NCBI RefSeq assembly: GCF_000380245.2
Contig: NZ_HG428742.1
Span: 387,821-451,820 of the forward strand
Reading direction: 5' to 3'
DNA length: 64,000 nt
From: Bacillus massiliigorillae
GTDB lineage: Bacteria; Bacillota; Bacilli; Bacillales; DSM-1321
The notes beneath the pieces were generated by a model. The model ran no database searches, was not told where the DNA came from, and saw only the letters and a program-made list of their open reading frames with translations. The position numbers and the translations under genes are program-made. Shown here piece after piece: positions 1 to 8,443 of the stretch (positions are counted from its first letter, which is position 1; the number at the start of each line of letters is the position of its first letter).

Positions 1-697
1 CATTCTTACGAAGATCCCATTTTACACCCGTACTCCTTAAGTTAGCACCACTTAAGGAATAGTTCAGTGCATCTTTCTTCGAATAAACGCCCACTCCTTT
101 AATACGATTCATAAATATTTCGTTACCTGTTACTAGTTCATGATAGCCAGCAAGTTGTTCCCGCATATACGGAACGAAATCCCGAACCTTCTCAATCCAG
201 CCATCTGGTGCATCCCATTTCACACCACCAACTCGCATGTAGTTAAAAGTTAAACGCGCTCCAGACAATTCATTTAAGAAATTAAGAATCATTTCCCTTT
301 CACGGAAAGCATATAAAAATGGACTAATAGCACCTATATCTAATAAATACGTGCCCCACCATACTAAATGACTGGAAATTCTCCCTAACTCCATTGCTAA
401 CACACGTAAATATTCTGCTCGATCCGGGACTTCTACACCCATCATCGTTTCTACTGCATGACATAATACATAATTATTCGTCATGCCAGCAATATAATCC
501 AGCCGATCGGTATATGGAATAATTTGTGTATACTGCAGACTTTCTGCTAATTTTTCCGTTCCGCGATGTAAATAACCTATAACAGGTGTAGCTTCAGTTA
601 TGATTTCTCCATCAATCTTGACGACAAGACGAAACACGCCATGTGTACTTGGATGCTGAGGACCAACATTTAATAGCATTTCTTCTGTGCGTATCAT
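1..697 (-). CDS. nuoD: NADH-quinone oxidoreductase subunit D, 3' end cut by window edge
   Basis: This is the 49-kDa subunit of respiratory complex I, in the peripheral arm near the quinone site. Translation from the ATG at 697 starts MIRTEEMLLNVGPQHPSTHG and continues with RGTEKLAE and the YTDRLDYIAGMTNN segment, the conserved NuoD N-terminal half. About 232 residues are visible; the rest lies left of the window. The ribosome binding site GGAGGTG lies in the last codons of nuoC, and the nuoC stop is only 3 nt from the nuoD ATG, so the two are translationally coupled. Identification rests on family motifs read directly. Confidence 0.96.
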   Translation of the reverse strand, partial: MIRTEEMLLNVGPQHPSTHGVFRLVVKIDGEIITEATPVIGYLHRGTEKLAESLQYTQIIPYTDRLDYIAGMTNNYVLCHAVETMMGVEVPDRAEYLRVLAMELGRISSHLVWWGTYLLDIGAISPFLYAFREREMILNFLNELSGARLTFNYMRVGGVKWDAPDGWIEKVRDFVPYMREQLAGYHELVTGNEIFMNRIKGVGVYSKKDALNYSLSGANLRSTGVKWDLRKN

Positions 698-700
698 CTG

Positions 701-1492
701 TTACACCTCCACATCGTGCGGCTCATAGTCTTTTCTTAACGGATAACCAATCCATTCTTCACCTAATAGAATCCGCTTCAAATCTGGATGATTTTCAAAT
801 TGAATTCCTAGTAGATCATACGCTTCACATTCAGGCCAATTAGCACCTTCCCATAACGATGCAAGAGATGGAATAGTAGGCTTTTCGCGGTCTAATTTCA
901 CTTTCACTACAATTGGCTGATTAAATGATAGCGCATACAAATATACATAGACTTCCATATGCGTTACAAAATCTGTTCCGTGTAGCTCAACTAAATAGTC
1001 AAATTGAAGTTCTGCATGTTTTTTTAAAACCGTTGCTAATTTAAAATAACGTTCCTGTTTCACAATAACTGTAGGCACATGCTTAGATAATCTATTAATA
1101 TAATAATCTTCCAAGGCATCCTTCCCTATTTGTTCTTCGATAATTTTAATATACTTATCTAGCAATGGTTGATTATGTGAAGGTTCTAATACTTCTTCTT
1201 TTTTCTCTTCTTTTGCTTTTGCAGTACGTGTTTTTGCCATCGCAGCTGCTTTCGCCTTTGCAGCAGCAATTGCTTTTGCCTTTTCTGGTGATATATCTGT
1301 ATCTTTAGCTTCTACGGTACGCTTCGGTTGCTCCGTTTCTTCAGCTTGATTATTTGTAGATTCGAGAGGGTTAGAGTTTAATTTATTTACTGGTTGTTTT
1401 TCAAGCTTTTCATTACTCATTTTTGATGTAACTATTTCTTTGTCGTTGGTCATTTTCTCTTTTTTTAATTGCTCGGTATCTTTTTCATTCAC
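701..1492 (-). CDS. nuoC: NADH-quinone oxidoreductase subunit C with Ala/Lys-rich N-terminal extension
   Basis: This is the 30-kDa subunit of complex I, 263 aa. The conserved domain occupies roughly residues 105-263, with the signature around ANWPECEAYDLLGI and the end RKDYEPHDVEV. The first ~105 residues are not part of the family domain: they are Lys/Glu-rich and include a stretch of Ala-Lys repeats (about residues 72-98). A similar low-complexity extension is, from memory, seen in other Bacillales NuoC proteins. The ATG follows the nuoB stop closely. The gene sits third in nuoA-B-C-D. Confidence 0.95.
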   Translation of the reverse strand: MNEKDTEQLKKEKMTNDKEIVTSKMSNEKLEKQPVNKLNSNPLESTNNQAEETEQPKRTVEAKDTDISPEKAKAIAAAKAKAAAMAKTRTAKAKEEKKEEVLEPSHNQPLLDKYIKIIEEQIGKDALEDYYINRLSKHVPTVIVKQERYFKLATVLKKHAELQFDYLVELHGTDFVTHMEVYVYLYALSFNQPIVVKVKLDREKPTIPSLASLWEGANWPECEAYDLLGIQFENHPDLKRILLGEEWIGYPLRKDYEPHDVEV

Positions 1493-1493
1493 G

Positions 1494-2006
1494 CTACATC
1501 ACCCGCTTCCCAGTTTTCGCTTCGTAGCGGATTTTTTCACGTAGTTTATTGATGCCATACATTAAAGCAGCCGGATTCGGTGGGCATCCAGGGATATATA
1601 CATCTACCGGAACAATTTGATCAACACCTTTTACTACACTATATGATTTTACATATGGACCTCCAGCCGTAGCACATGATCCCATAGCAATAACCCATTT
1701 TGGTTCTGGCATTTGGTCATATAGTCTTCTAACAATCGGAGCCATTTTCTTCGTAACTGTGCCAGACACAATCATAACATCTGATTGACGTGGTGATGTC
1801 CGAAAGAATGATCCAAATCGATCTAAATCATAATGTGAAGAGCCTACTCCCATCATTTCAATGGCACAACAAGCAAGACCAAACGTCATAGGCCATAGAG
1901 AGTTACTTCTAGCCCAAGCTTTCATTTGCTCCAAAGTCGCTAAAAAGATATTTTGTCGTAAATTTTCCATTTCTTGCGTAGAAATTCCATCTAACTTTAG
2001 GTCCAT
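1494..2006 (-). CDS. nuoB: NADH-quinone oxidoreductase subunit B
   Basis: NuoB (170 aa) carries the [4Fe-4S] cluster N2 that passes electrons to quinone in complex I. The cluster ligands are visible in LACCAIEMM, GSCATAGG and PGCPPNP. I start it at the ATG at 2006 (MDLKLDGIS), which has AGAAGAAGGTG about 4 nt upstream. An in-frame ATG 21 nt earlier would place the start inside nuoA before that ribosome binding site. The chosen start overlaps the end of nuoA by 10 nt, so translation is probably coupled. Confidence 0.95.
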   Translation of the reverse strand: MDLKLDGISTQEMENLRQNIFLATLEQMKAWARSNSLWPMTFGLACCAIEMMGVGSSHYDLDRFGSFFRTSPRQSDVMIVSGTVTKKMAPIVRRLYDQMPEPKWVIAMGSCATAGGPYVKSYSVVKGVDQIVPVDVYIPGCPPNPAALMYGINKLREKIRYEAKTGKRVM

Positions 2007-2371
2007 TTTAACACCTTCTTCTTCCAAGCATAGATGAGACCAAGTAATAACATTGCTACAAAGATCAACATTTCTATTAACGCAAAAATCCCAAGTTTCT
2101 CATAGGCCACTGCCCATGGGTAAAGAAAAACCGTTTCTACATCAAAGATGACAAATAAAAGGGCAAACATATAGTAACGTACATTGAATTGAACCCTTGA
2201 ATCATGGAACGGTTCGATTCCACTTTCGTACGTCGTATACTTCGCTGCACTTGGCTTATAAGGTCTTAACAACTTGCCCAAAAAAAGAGCTACAATCGGT
2301 AGTAGTACCCCTAGACATAGAAAAACAAAGACAATCAGATAATTATTCTGATACCAGTTTAATAATTCCAT
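1997..2371 (-). CDS. nuoA: NADH-quinone oxidoreductase subunit A
   Basis: NuoA is a small membrane subunit of complex I, 124 aa, with three hydrophobic segments (about residues 10-32, 65-87 and 94-115). The loop YESGIEPFHDSRVQFNVRYY is the family signature. It is the first gene of the nuo operon: a sigma-A-type promoter lies about 100 bp upstream and the start ATG follows a strong AAAGGGGGAGG ribosome binding site. Complex I is uncommon in the aerobic respiratory chain of B. subtilis but occurs in several other Bacillales. Confidence 0.95.
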   Translation of the reverse strand: MELLNWYQNNYLIVFVFLCLGVLLPIVALFLGKLLRPYKPSAAKYTTYESGIEPFHDSRVQFNVRYYMFALLFVIFDVETVFLYPWAVAYEKLGIFALIEMLIFVAMLLLGLIYAWKKKVLKWT

Positions 2372-2406
2372 GCCCCTCCCCCTTTAATTTTTTGTATATG
2401 TCAAAG

Positions 2407-2429
2407 AGTAGAGAGTAATACTCTCCACT
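2407..2429 (-). other. Leader hairpin upstream of nuoA
   Basis: AGTAGAGAGT and ACTCTCCACT are near-perfect inverted repeats (10-nt arms, one mismatch, 3-nt loop). They lie between the predicted nuo transcription start and nuoA. The function is unknown; mRNA stabilisation or a protein site is possible. There is no T-tract, so a terminator is unlikely. Confidence 0.4.
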
Positions 2430-2468
2430 CCGAAACACCAAAAAATAACATAATATGTAATTATCTAC

Positions 2469-2497
2469 ATTATAACATTGTTACAAATAAGTGTCGA
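2469..2497 (-). promoter_or_regulatory. Sigma-A-type promoter of the nuo operon
   Basis: On the minus strand the sequence reads TCGACA, 17 nt, TATAAT. The -35 box is at 2492-2497 and the -10 box at 2469-2474. Five of six bases match the -35 consensus and all six the -10. It lies about 95 bp before nuoA. Confidence 0.7.
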
Positions 2498-2554
2498 CAA
2501 GTTCAAAAATAGAACCACTTTTTTAATAAATTGCTCTCTCTTTATTTTTCAATC

Positions 2555-2602
2555 AAAAAAGAGGTCGTTGTGAAAGAAATTCTCTCTCACAACGACCTCT
2601 TC
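2555..2602 (-). terminator. Rho-independent terminator of the atp operon
   Basis: Read on the minus strand, GAGGTCGTTGTGA and its complement TCACAACGACCTC (separated by a short purine/pyrimidine loop) form a long stem followed by six T. It lies directly after the atpC stop and before the nuo promoter. Confidence 0.9.
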
Positions 2603-2608
2603 ATTATT

Positions 2609-3013
2609 TTACTTCAGGCTCTCATATACTGAAATACGATTAATGGCACGTTTCAAAGCAAGTTCTGCACGCTTAGCGTCAACAGTATCTTGCTTATCTT
2701 GCACGCGTCGCTCAGCACGATCTCTCGCAGCAATTGCTCTAGCAAGATCAATATGTTCTGCTAGCTCTGCTGATTGAGCAAGAATCGTGATTTTGTCAGG
2801 GCGTACTTCCAAAAATCCACCGCTAACTGCAACGAATTCTGTTTTTCCACCATTTTTAAGACGAACAGCACCAATTCTTAAAGGAGCAACCATTGAAATA
2901 TGGCCTGGTAGAATACCTAGCTCCCCGCTTTGAGCTTTTGTGCTCACCATTTCGACTTCACCATTATATACTGGGCCATTGGGAGTAACAACATTGACTT
3001 CTATCGTCTTCAT
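2609..3013 (-). CDS. atpC: ATP synthase F1 epsilon subunit
   Basis: Epsilon (134 aa) belongs to the central stalk of the F1Fo ATP synthase and can inhibit ATP hydrolysis. The N-terminal beta-sandwich shows VVTPNGPVYNGEVEMVS and GILPGHI, followed by VAVSGGFLEVRPDKITIL. The C-terminal ~45 residues form the usual two-helix domain (RAERRVQDKQ, AELALKRAINR). It is the last gene of atpIBEFHAGDC and ends just before a strong terminator. Confidence 0.95.
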   Translation of the reverse strand: MKTIEVNVVTPNGPVYNGEVEMVSTKAQSGELGILPGHISMVAPLRIGAVRLKNGGKTEFVAVSGGFLEVRPDKITILAQSAELAEHIDLARAIAARDRAERRVQDKQDTVDAKRAELALKRAINRISVYESLK

Positions 3014-3037
3014 TTCATACCCTCCTAGGTCCCTTTA

Positions 3038-4435
3038 TTAAGCCATTGCTTTTGCTTTTTCTACTACTTCTTCAATACGTCCAACTAGACGGAAAGCATC
3101 TTCAGGAAGGTCATCGTACTTACCTTCTAAGATTTCTTTAAAGCCACTTACTGTTTCTTTAACAGGAACGTAAGAACCTTTTTGACCAGTAAATTGCTCC
3201 GCAACGTGGAAGTTTTGTGATAAGAAGTTTTGAATACGACGAGCACGTGCAACGACTAACTTGTCATCTTCAGAAAGCTCATCCATACCTAAGATTGCAA
3301 TGATATCTTGTAGCTCTTTATATTTTTGTAATGTTTGTTGTACATTACGAGCAACTTCATAATGCTCTTCTCCAACGACTTCTGGTGACAATGCACGAGA
3401 AGTTGAAGCAAGAGGATCCACCGCAGGGTAGATACCCATTTCAGAAAGTTTACGCTCTAAGTTTGTAGTTGCATCTAAGTGAGCGAATGTAGTCGCTGGA
3501 GCCGGATCCGTATAGTCATCGGCTGGTACGTAAATCGCTTGGATAGATGTAACTGAACCTACGCTAGTAGATGTGATACGCTCTTGAAGTTGACCCATCT
3601 CAGTTGCAAGAGTTGGTTGGTAACCAACGGCAGATGGCATACGTCCAAGTAACGCAGATACCTCAGAACCTGCTTGAGTAAAGCGGAAGATGTTATCGAT
3701 GAAGAATAACACGTCTTGACCTTGCTCATCACGGAAATATTCAGCCATTGTAAGACCACTAAGTGCAACACGCATACGTGCTCCAGGTGGCTCATTCATT
3801 TGACCGAATACCATGGCAGTTTTCTTAATAACGCCAGAGTCGCTCATTTCATGGAATAAGTCATTTCCTTCACGAGTACGTTCACCAACACCCGCGAATA
3901 CAGAAATACCACCATGTTCTTGTGCGATATTGTTGATAAGTTCTTGGATAAGAACTGTTTTACCAACACCTGCACCACCGAATAGACCGATTTTTCCACC
4001 TTTAATATATGGTGCAAGTAAGTCTACTACTTTAATACCTGTTTCTAAAATTTCTACTTGAGTAGAAAGTTGTTCAAATGTTGGTGCTTGTCTATGAATT
4101 GGATCTCTACGTACATCTGCTGGTAGTGGATCAAACAAGTCAATATTTTCACCTAATACGTTAAATACACGTCCTAACGTTACATCTCCTACTGGTACAG
4201 AAATTGGAGCACCAGTATCTACAGCCTCAGCTCCGCGAGTGATACCGTCAGTTGAAGCCATCGCTACAGTACGAACTGTATCATCACCTAAATGAAGGGC
4301 AACTTCTAATGTTAGGGAATCGCCAGTAGCTGCATTTTTTACTACTAATGCATTGTATAGTTGAGGAAGCTTTCCGCTTTCAAACTTTACGTCAATAACT
4401 GGACCCGTTACTTGAGAAATGCGTCCTTTAATCAT
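3038..4435 (-). CDS. atpD: ATP synthase F1 beta subunit
   Basis: Beta is the catalytic subunit of the F1 head (465 aa). The Walker A motif is GGAGVGKTVLIQEL, and ALSGLTMAEYFRDE plus DVLFFIDNIFRFTQAGSEVS are the standard catalytic-site segments. I start at the ATG at 4435 (MIKGRISQVTGPVID), which is 6 nt after AGGAGGG; an ATG 18 nt upstream overlaps that ribosome binding site and cannot use it. It lies between atpG and atpC. Confidence 0.97.
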   Translation of the reverse strand: MIKGRISQVTGPVIDVKFESGKLPQLYNALVVKNAATGDSLTLEVALHLGDDTVRTVAMASTDGITRGAEAVDTGAPISVPVGDVTLGRVFNVLGENIDLFDPLPADVRRDPIHRQAPTFEQLSTQVEILETGIKVVDLLAPYIKGGKIGLFGGAGVGKTVLIQELINNIAQEHGGISVFAGVGERTREGNDLFHEMSDSGVIKKTAMVFGQMNEPPGARMRVALSGLTMAEYFRDEQGQDVLFFIDNIFRFTQAGSEVSALLGRMPSAVGYQPTLATEMGQLQERITSTSVGSVTSIQAIYVPADDYTDPAPATTFAHLDATTNLERKLSEMGIYPAVDPLASTSRALSPEVVGEEHYEVARNVQQTLQKYKELQDIIAILGMDELSEDDKLVVARARRIQNFLSQNFHVAEQFTGQKGSYVPVKETVSGFKEILEGKYDDLPEDAFRLVGRIEEVVEKAKAMA

Positions 4436-4523
4436 CGTTTTCCCTCCTATCATTACTTGTAAAACACGATCTATTATTTAAGAACAAGGGAAGCAAAATG
4501 CTAATCCCTCGTACTATGATTGA

Positions 4524-5381
4524 TTATTCTAACGCTGCTGCTCCACCGACAATCTCAGTGATTTCTTGTGTAATCGCAGCTTGTCTTGCACGGTTATATA
4601 CTAATGAAAGATTGCTAATTAAATCTGCAGCATTATCAGTAGCACTCTTCATTGCTGTCATACGAGAAGCATGTTCACTCGCTTTACCATCAAGTAATGC
4701 ACCATAAATTAAGCTTTCCGCATACTGAGGAAGAAGAACTTCCAAAATCTCTTCAGGTGAAGGTTCAAATTCATATGATGTTACTTTAGAAGAAACAGCT
4801 ATATCTGTTAATGGAAGAAGCTTTTTCTCAGTAACCTCTGATGAAATTTTACTTACGAAGTGATTGTAGTGAAGGTACAGTTCATCAAATGTTCCATCAA
4901 CGAACATTCCAACTGTTTGCTTCGTCATCTCACTTATATCGCTAAATGATGGTTGGTCTGAAATACCTGTAATATCAAGCATAATATTCATACCACGCGC
5001 TTTAAAGAAATCGCGTCCAACACGACCCATTACGATAATACCGTATTCACTTTCAGATTTGTGGCGTTGCTTAATTGTTTGAAAGACTTGACGGAGAACG
5101 CTACTATTATATGCTCCCGCTAATCCACGGTCAGAAGTGATAACAATATAACCTGTTTTCTTCACTGGACGAGACATTAGCATAGGGTGTTTCACACCAG
5201 ATGCACCAACCGCGATGTTTGCAACTACTTCTTGAATTTTCTCCATGTAAGGAACAAATGCTTTCGCATTTGCTTCAGCACGGTTTAATTTCGAAGCAGA
5301 TACCATTTCCATCGCTTTCGTAATTTGACTCGTCTTCTTAGTAGATGTTATACGAGACTTAATATCGCGTAAAGATGCCAT
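4524..5381 (-). CDS. atpG: ATP synthase F1 gamma subunit
   Basis: Gamma (285 aa) is the rotating central shaft of F1. The N-terminal helix ASLRDIKSRITSTKKTSQITKAMEMV and the C-terminal helix ending RQAAITQEITEIVGGAAALE form the coiled coil of the rotor. ITSDRGLAGAYNSSVLR is a conserved gamma motif. It stands between atpA and atpD. Confidence 0.97.
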   Translation of the reverse strand: MASLRDIKSRITSTKKTSQITKAMEMVSASKLNRAEANAKAFVPYMEKIQEVVANIAVGASGVKHPMLMSRPVKKTGYIVITSDRGLAGAYNSSVLRQVFQTIKQRHKSESEYGIIVMGRVGRDFFKARGMNIMLDITGISDQPSFSDISEMTKQTVGMFVDGTFDELYLHYNHFVSKISSEVTEKKLLPLTDIAVSSKVTSYEFEPSPEEILEVLLPQYAESLIYGALLDGKASEHASRMTAMKSATDNAADLISNLSLVYNRARQAAITQEITEIVGGAAALE

Positions 5382-5414
5382 TCTTTCTCACCACCCTTTT
5401 CATATTGTTAGATA

Positions 5415-6923
5415 TTATGCTGTTGCTACGAAAGTTTTCTTGAACTCAGCGATAGCAGCATTAATTGCGTCTTCTTTAGGTAAGTTACCTGTAGTACGAA
5501 TTTCATCTAACAATTCAGAGTGGTTATGTTCTAGCCAGTTTAAATATTCCGCTTCAAAGCGACGAATATCAGCAACTGCAACATCATCTAAATGACCACG
5601 AGTTAATGCATAAAGAATCATAACTTGCTTCTCAACTTTAAGTGGTTTGTTTAGATCTTGTTTCAGTACTTCAACTGTACGAGCACCACGATCAAGTTTT
5701 GCTTTAGTTGCTTTATCAAGGTCAGAACCGAATTGAGCAAACGCTTCAAGCTCGCGGAAAGAAGCTAAGTCAAGACGTAATGTACCAGCAACTTTTTTCA
5801 TTGCTTTAATTTGAGCTGATCCACCTACACGAGATACTGAAAGACCCGCATTAATCGCTGGACGTACACCAGAGAAGAATAGATCAGATTGTAAGAAGAT
5901 TTGTCCATCAGTGATAGAAATTACGTTCGTTGGAATGTAAGCTGAGATATCCCCTGCTTGTGTTTCAACGAATGGAAGTGCTGTAATAGAACCTCCACCT
6001 AACGTATCATTCAACTTAGCGGCACGTTCTAATAGACGTGAATGCAAGTAGAATACATCCCCTGGGAATGCCTCACGACCTGGAGGACGACGTAATAATA
6101 ATGAAAGTTCACGGTATGCAGAAGCTTGTTTTGATAAATCATCATAAACAATCAGAACATGCTTACCATTAAACATGAATTCCTCACCCATAGCTACACC
6201 AGCATAAGGAGCTAAGAATAGTAATGGTGCAGGTTGAGAAGCAGATGCTGTTACAACGATTGTGTAATCTAAAGCACCGTTCTTACGTAATGTTTCAACT
6301 GTAGCACGAACAGTTGATTCTTTTTGACCAATAGCAACATAGATACAAATCATATCTTGATCCGCTTGGTTCAAGATTGTATCGATTGCTACTGATGTTT
6401 TACCTGTTTGACGGTCCCCGATGATTAACTCACGTTGACCACGTCCAATTGGTACAAGAGCATCGATTGCTTTAATACCTGTTTGTAATGGTTGATCTAC
6501 TGATTTACGATCCATTACACCAGTTGCAGGACTTTCAATTGGGCGAGTTTTAGTAGTATTAATAGGACCTAAACCATCAACTGGTTGACCTAGTGAATTT
6601 ACTACACGTCCAATTAATTCTTCACCTACAGGAACTTCCATGATACGACCTGTACGTTTAACGTCGCTTCCTTCACGAATTTCCGCGAAAGGCCCAAGAA
6701 TAACGATACCAACGTTATTTGACTCAAGGTTTTGTGCCATACCCATAGCACCGTTAGAGAACTCAACAAGCTCTCCAGCCATTACATTATCAAGACCATG
6801 AACACGTGCGATACCGTCACCAACTGAGATAACTGTACCTACATCGCTTACTTCGATCTCTGACTGATAGTTTTCAATTTGCTTTTTAATAAGCGCACTG
6901 ATTTCTTCAGCTTTAATGCCCAT
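5415..6923 (-). CDS. atpA: ATP synthase F1 alpha subunit
   Basis: Alpha (502 aa) forms the non-catalytic nucleotide sites of the F1 hexamer. Visible motifs are the Walker A GDRQTGKTSVAID, LLLRRPPGREAFPGDVFYLH and the family segment PAINAGLSVSRVGGSAQ. I choose the ATG at 6923 (MGIKAEEISALIKKQIE), 6 nt after AGGGGTG. A GTG 9 nt upstream is part of that ribosome binding site. It lies between atpH and atpG. Confidence 0.97.
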   Translation of the reverse strand: MGIKAEEISALIKKQIENYQSEIEVSDVGTVISVGDGIARVHGLDNVMAGELVEFSNGAMGMAQNLESNNVGIVILGPFAEIREGSDVKRTGRIMEVPVGEELIGRVVNSLGQPVDGLGPINTTKTRPIESPATGVMDRKSVDQPLQTGIKAIDALVPIGRGQRELIIGDRQTGKTSVAIDTILNQADQDMICIYVAIGQKESTVRATVETLRKNGALDYTIVVTASASQPAPLLFLAPYAGVAMGEEFMFNGKHVLIVYDDLSKQASAYRELSLLLRRPPGREAFPGDVFYLHSRLLERAAKLNDTLGGGSITALPFVETQAGDISAYIPTNVISITDGQIFLQSDLFFSGVRPAINAGLSVSRVGGSAQIKAMKKVAGTLRLDLASFRELEAFAQFGSDLDKATKAKLDRGARTVEVLKQDLNKPLKVEKQVMILYALTRGHLDDVAVADIRRFEAEYLNWLEHNHSELLDEIRTTGNLPKEDAINAAIAEFKKTFVATA

Positions 6924-6948
6924 GAAATTCACCCCTATCTACGATTGT

Positions 6949-7485
6949 TTAAGCTAATAGTTTACGTTCTAATCGTTGAAGCTTACCGCTTACACTTCCA
7001 TCAAAAATACGGTTTCCGATGCGAAGTTTAATTCCACCGATTAAATCACTATCAACAACATTATCTATTATTAAAGATTGTTTTCCTATTTTCGCTGCAA
7101 AAACAGTTGAAACTGCTTCACGTTCTGCATCTGTCAGTGGTCTCGTTGTATAAACTACCGCTTCTGCTACAGATTTAACATCATTAATCGAATCTACTAA
7201 ATCAGCAGCCATCTGCTTAATTTCTTCGATACGTTGACGCTCAATCATTAGCATAAGTGTATTTTTCATCTCCTGAGAAACACCTGAAAATACTTCATCG
7301 ATAAACTGCTTTTTTTGTTGTGATGAAACTTTTGGATGCTTCAAAAAGCCAGTAATCTCTGTATTTGAAGTAAATACTTCTTTCACAGTACGAGCTTCTT
7401 CCGCTAGTTGATCAAGAATATTCTTTTCTTTCGCAATTTCTAAAAGAGCCATTGCATAACGTTTTGCTACAATAGTATTGCTCAT
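6949..7485 (-). CDS. atpH: ATP synthase F1 delta subunit
   Basis: Delta (178 aa) joins the peripheral stalk (b subunit) to the top of F1. It starts SNTIVAKRYAMALLEIAKEKN, the helical N-terminal domain. The C-terminal signature is DSDLIGGIKLRIGNRIFDGSV. Its ATG overlaps the atpF stop by 4 nt (ATGA), showing translational coupling. Confidence 0.96.
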   Translation of the reverse strand: MSNTIVAKRYAMALLEIAKEKNILDQLAEEARTVKEVFTSNTEITGFLKHPKVSSQQKKQFIDEVFSGVSQEMKNTLMLMIERQRIEEIKQMAADLVDSINDVKSVAEAVVYTTRPLTDAEREAVSTVFAAKIGKQSLIIDNVVDSDLIGGIKLRIGNRIFDGSVSGKLQRLERKLLA

Positions 7486-8000
7486 CGCTCTTCTCCTGCC
7501 TTTTGAAGATATTCATTGATTAACTTGTCTTGATCTGCTACTGTAAGTTCTTTCTCAATTACTTTAGAAGCAATAAGAACTGATAATGATGCCACTTGCT
7601 CGCGTAATGCTGCAACAGCTTTCTCTCTTTCAGTAATAATCTCACGTTTTGCATTTTCTTTAAGACGATCTGCTTCCGCACGTGCAGCAACAACGATTTC
7701 ATCACGTTGTGCTTCACCTTGCTTCTTCGCATTTTCAATTAAAGTTTGTGCTTCTTCACGTGATTGTTTTACTAGAGCGCGTTGCTCTTCAAGATATTTC
7801 TTCGCTTCAGCACGAGTTTTCTCTGCTTGATCGATTTCATTTGCAACGTGTTCTTCACGTTGTTTCATCATATTAACAAGCGGGCCCCACGCGAACTTTC
7901 TTAGTAATGCTAACAAGATGATAAAACATACTAATTGAACAAGTATATCTCCACCATTAAATCCAACGCCAGATCCTACCACAAAACTATTCGTTAACAC
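7482..8000 (-). CDS. atpF: ATP synthase Fo b subunit (peripheral stalk)
   Basis: Subunit b (172 aa) is the membrane-anchored stator. A single hydrophobic helix (about residues 17-35, ending LLRKFAWGPLVNMM) is followed by a long charged coiled coil rich in Lys, Glu, Ala and Arg. The start codon is GTG at 8000, with AAAGGAG about 10 nt upstream. It overlaps atpH by 4 nt and is separated from atpE by an intergenic hairpin. Confidence 0.95.
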   Translation of the reverse strand: MLTNSFVVGSGVGFNGGDILVQLVCFIILLALLRKFAWGPLVNMMKQREEHVANEIDQAEKTRAEAKKYLEEQRALVKQSREEAQTLIENAKKQGEAQRDEIVVAARAEADRLKENAKREIITEREKAVAALREQVASLSVLIASKVIEKELTVADQDKLINEYLQKAGEER

Positions 8001-8102
8001 GATTGGTTCACTCCTTTCAAAGAGTAATTCGAAAATGATAACCTAAAAAGAAAAACTTACATATATTTAATACATACGCTTAATTGTTATGAAACATAAA
8101 GG

Positions 8103-8137
8103 AATGGCGAAGGTCTATGGTAATGATCTTCGCCATT
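8103..8137 (-). other. Intercistronic hairpin between atpE and atpF
   Basis: AATGGCGAAGGTC and GATCTTCGCCATT pair over 13 bp around a 9-nt loop, with a single G-U in RNA. On the coding (minus) strand no T-run follows, so it is probably not a full terminator. It could protect the 3' end of the atpE message and help give the high c-subunit stoichiometry. The hairpin is seen; the role is inferred. Confidence 0.6.
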
Positions 8138-8158
8138 TTTACCTTTTCTTGAAGAAAA

Positions 8159-8380
8159 TTATTTACCGATAACCATGAACGCAATAACTGTAGCGATGAT
8201 TGGTAGTACCTCTACTAAACCAACACCGATGAACATTACAGTTTGTAAAGTACCTTTAAGTTCTGGTTGACGAGCAATCCCTTCAATTGTACGTGAGATT
8301 AGTAAACCGTTACCAATACCTGCACCTACTGCACCTAAACCGATTGCTAATGCAGCTGCTATAACACCCAAACCTGTCAT
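8159..8380 (-). CDS. atpE: ATP synthase Fo c subunit (c-ring)
   Basis: Subunit c (73 aa) forms the proton-driven rotor ring. Two membrane helices flank the polar loop RTIEGIARQPE. Helix 1 has the Gly-rich AIGLGAVGAGIGNG packing motif, and helix 2 has the ion-carrying Glu57 in LVEVLPIIATVIAF. The Gln/Ser ligands of Na+-type rings are not seen, so proton coupling is likely. It lies between atpB and atpF. Confidence 0.97.
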   Translation of the reverse strand: MTGLGVIAAALAIGLGAVGAGIGNGLLISRTIEGIARQPELKGTLQTVMFIGVGLVEVLPIIATVIAFMVIGK

Positions 8381-8443
8381 GTTAAATATCCTCCTAAAAT
8401 GAATTAAAGTTTATTTTCTTACATAAAGTAAAGAATTTTATAA

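Noticed and set aside
3559..3795. Antisense and alternate-frame open frames within atpD (also in atpG, rho, prfA and others)
   Set aside because: They overlap fully with strongly conserved genes and have no own ribosome binding site or family motif.
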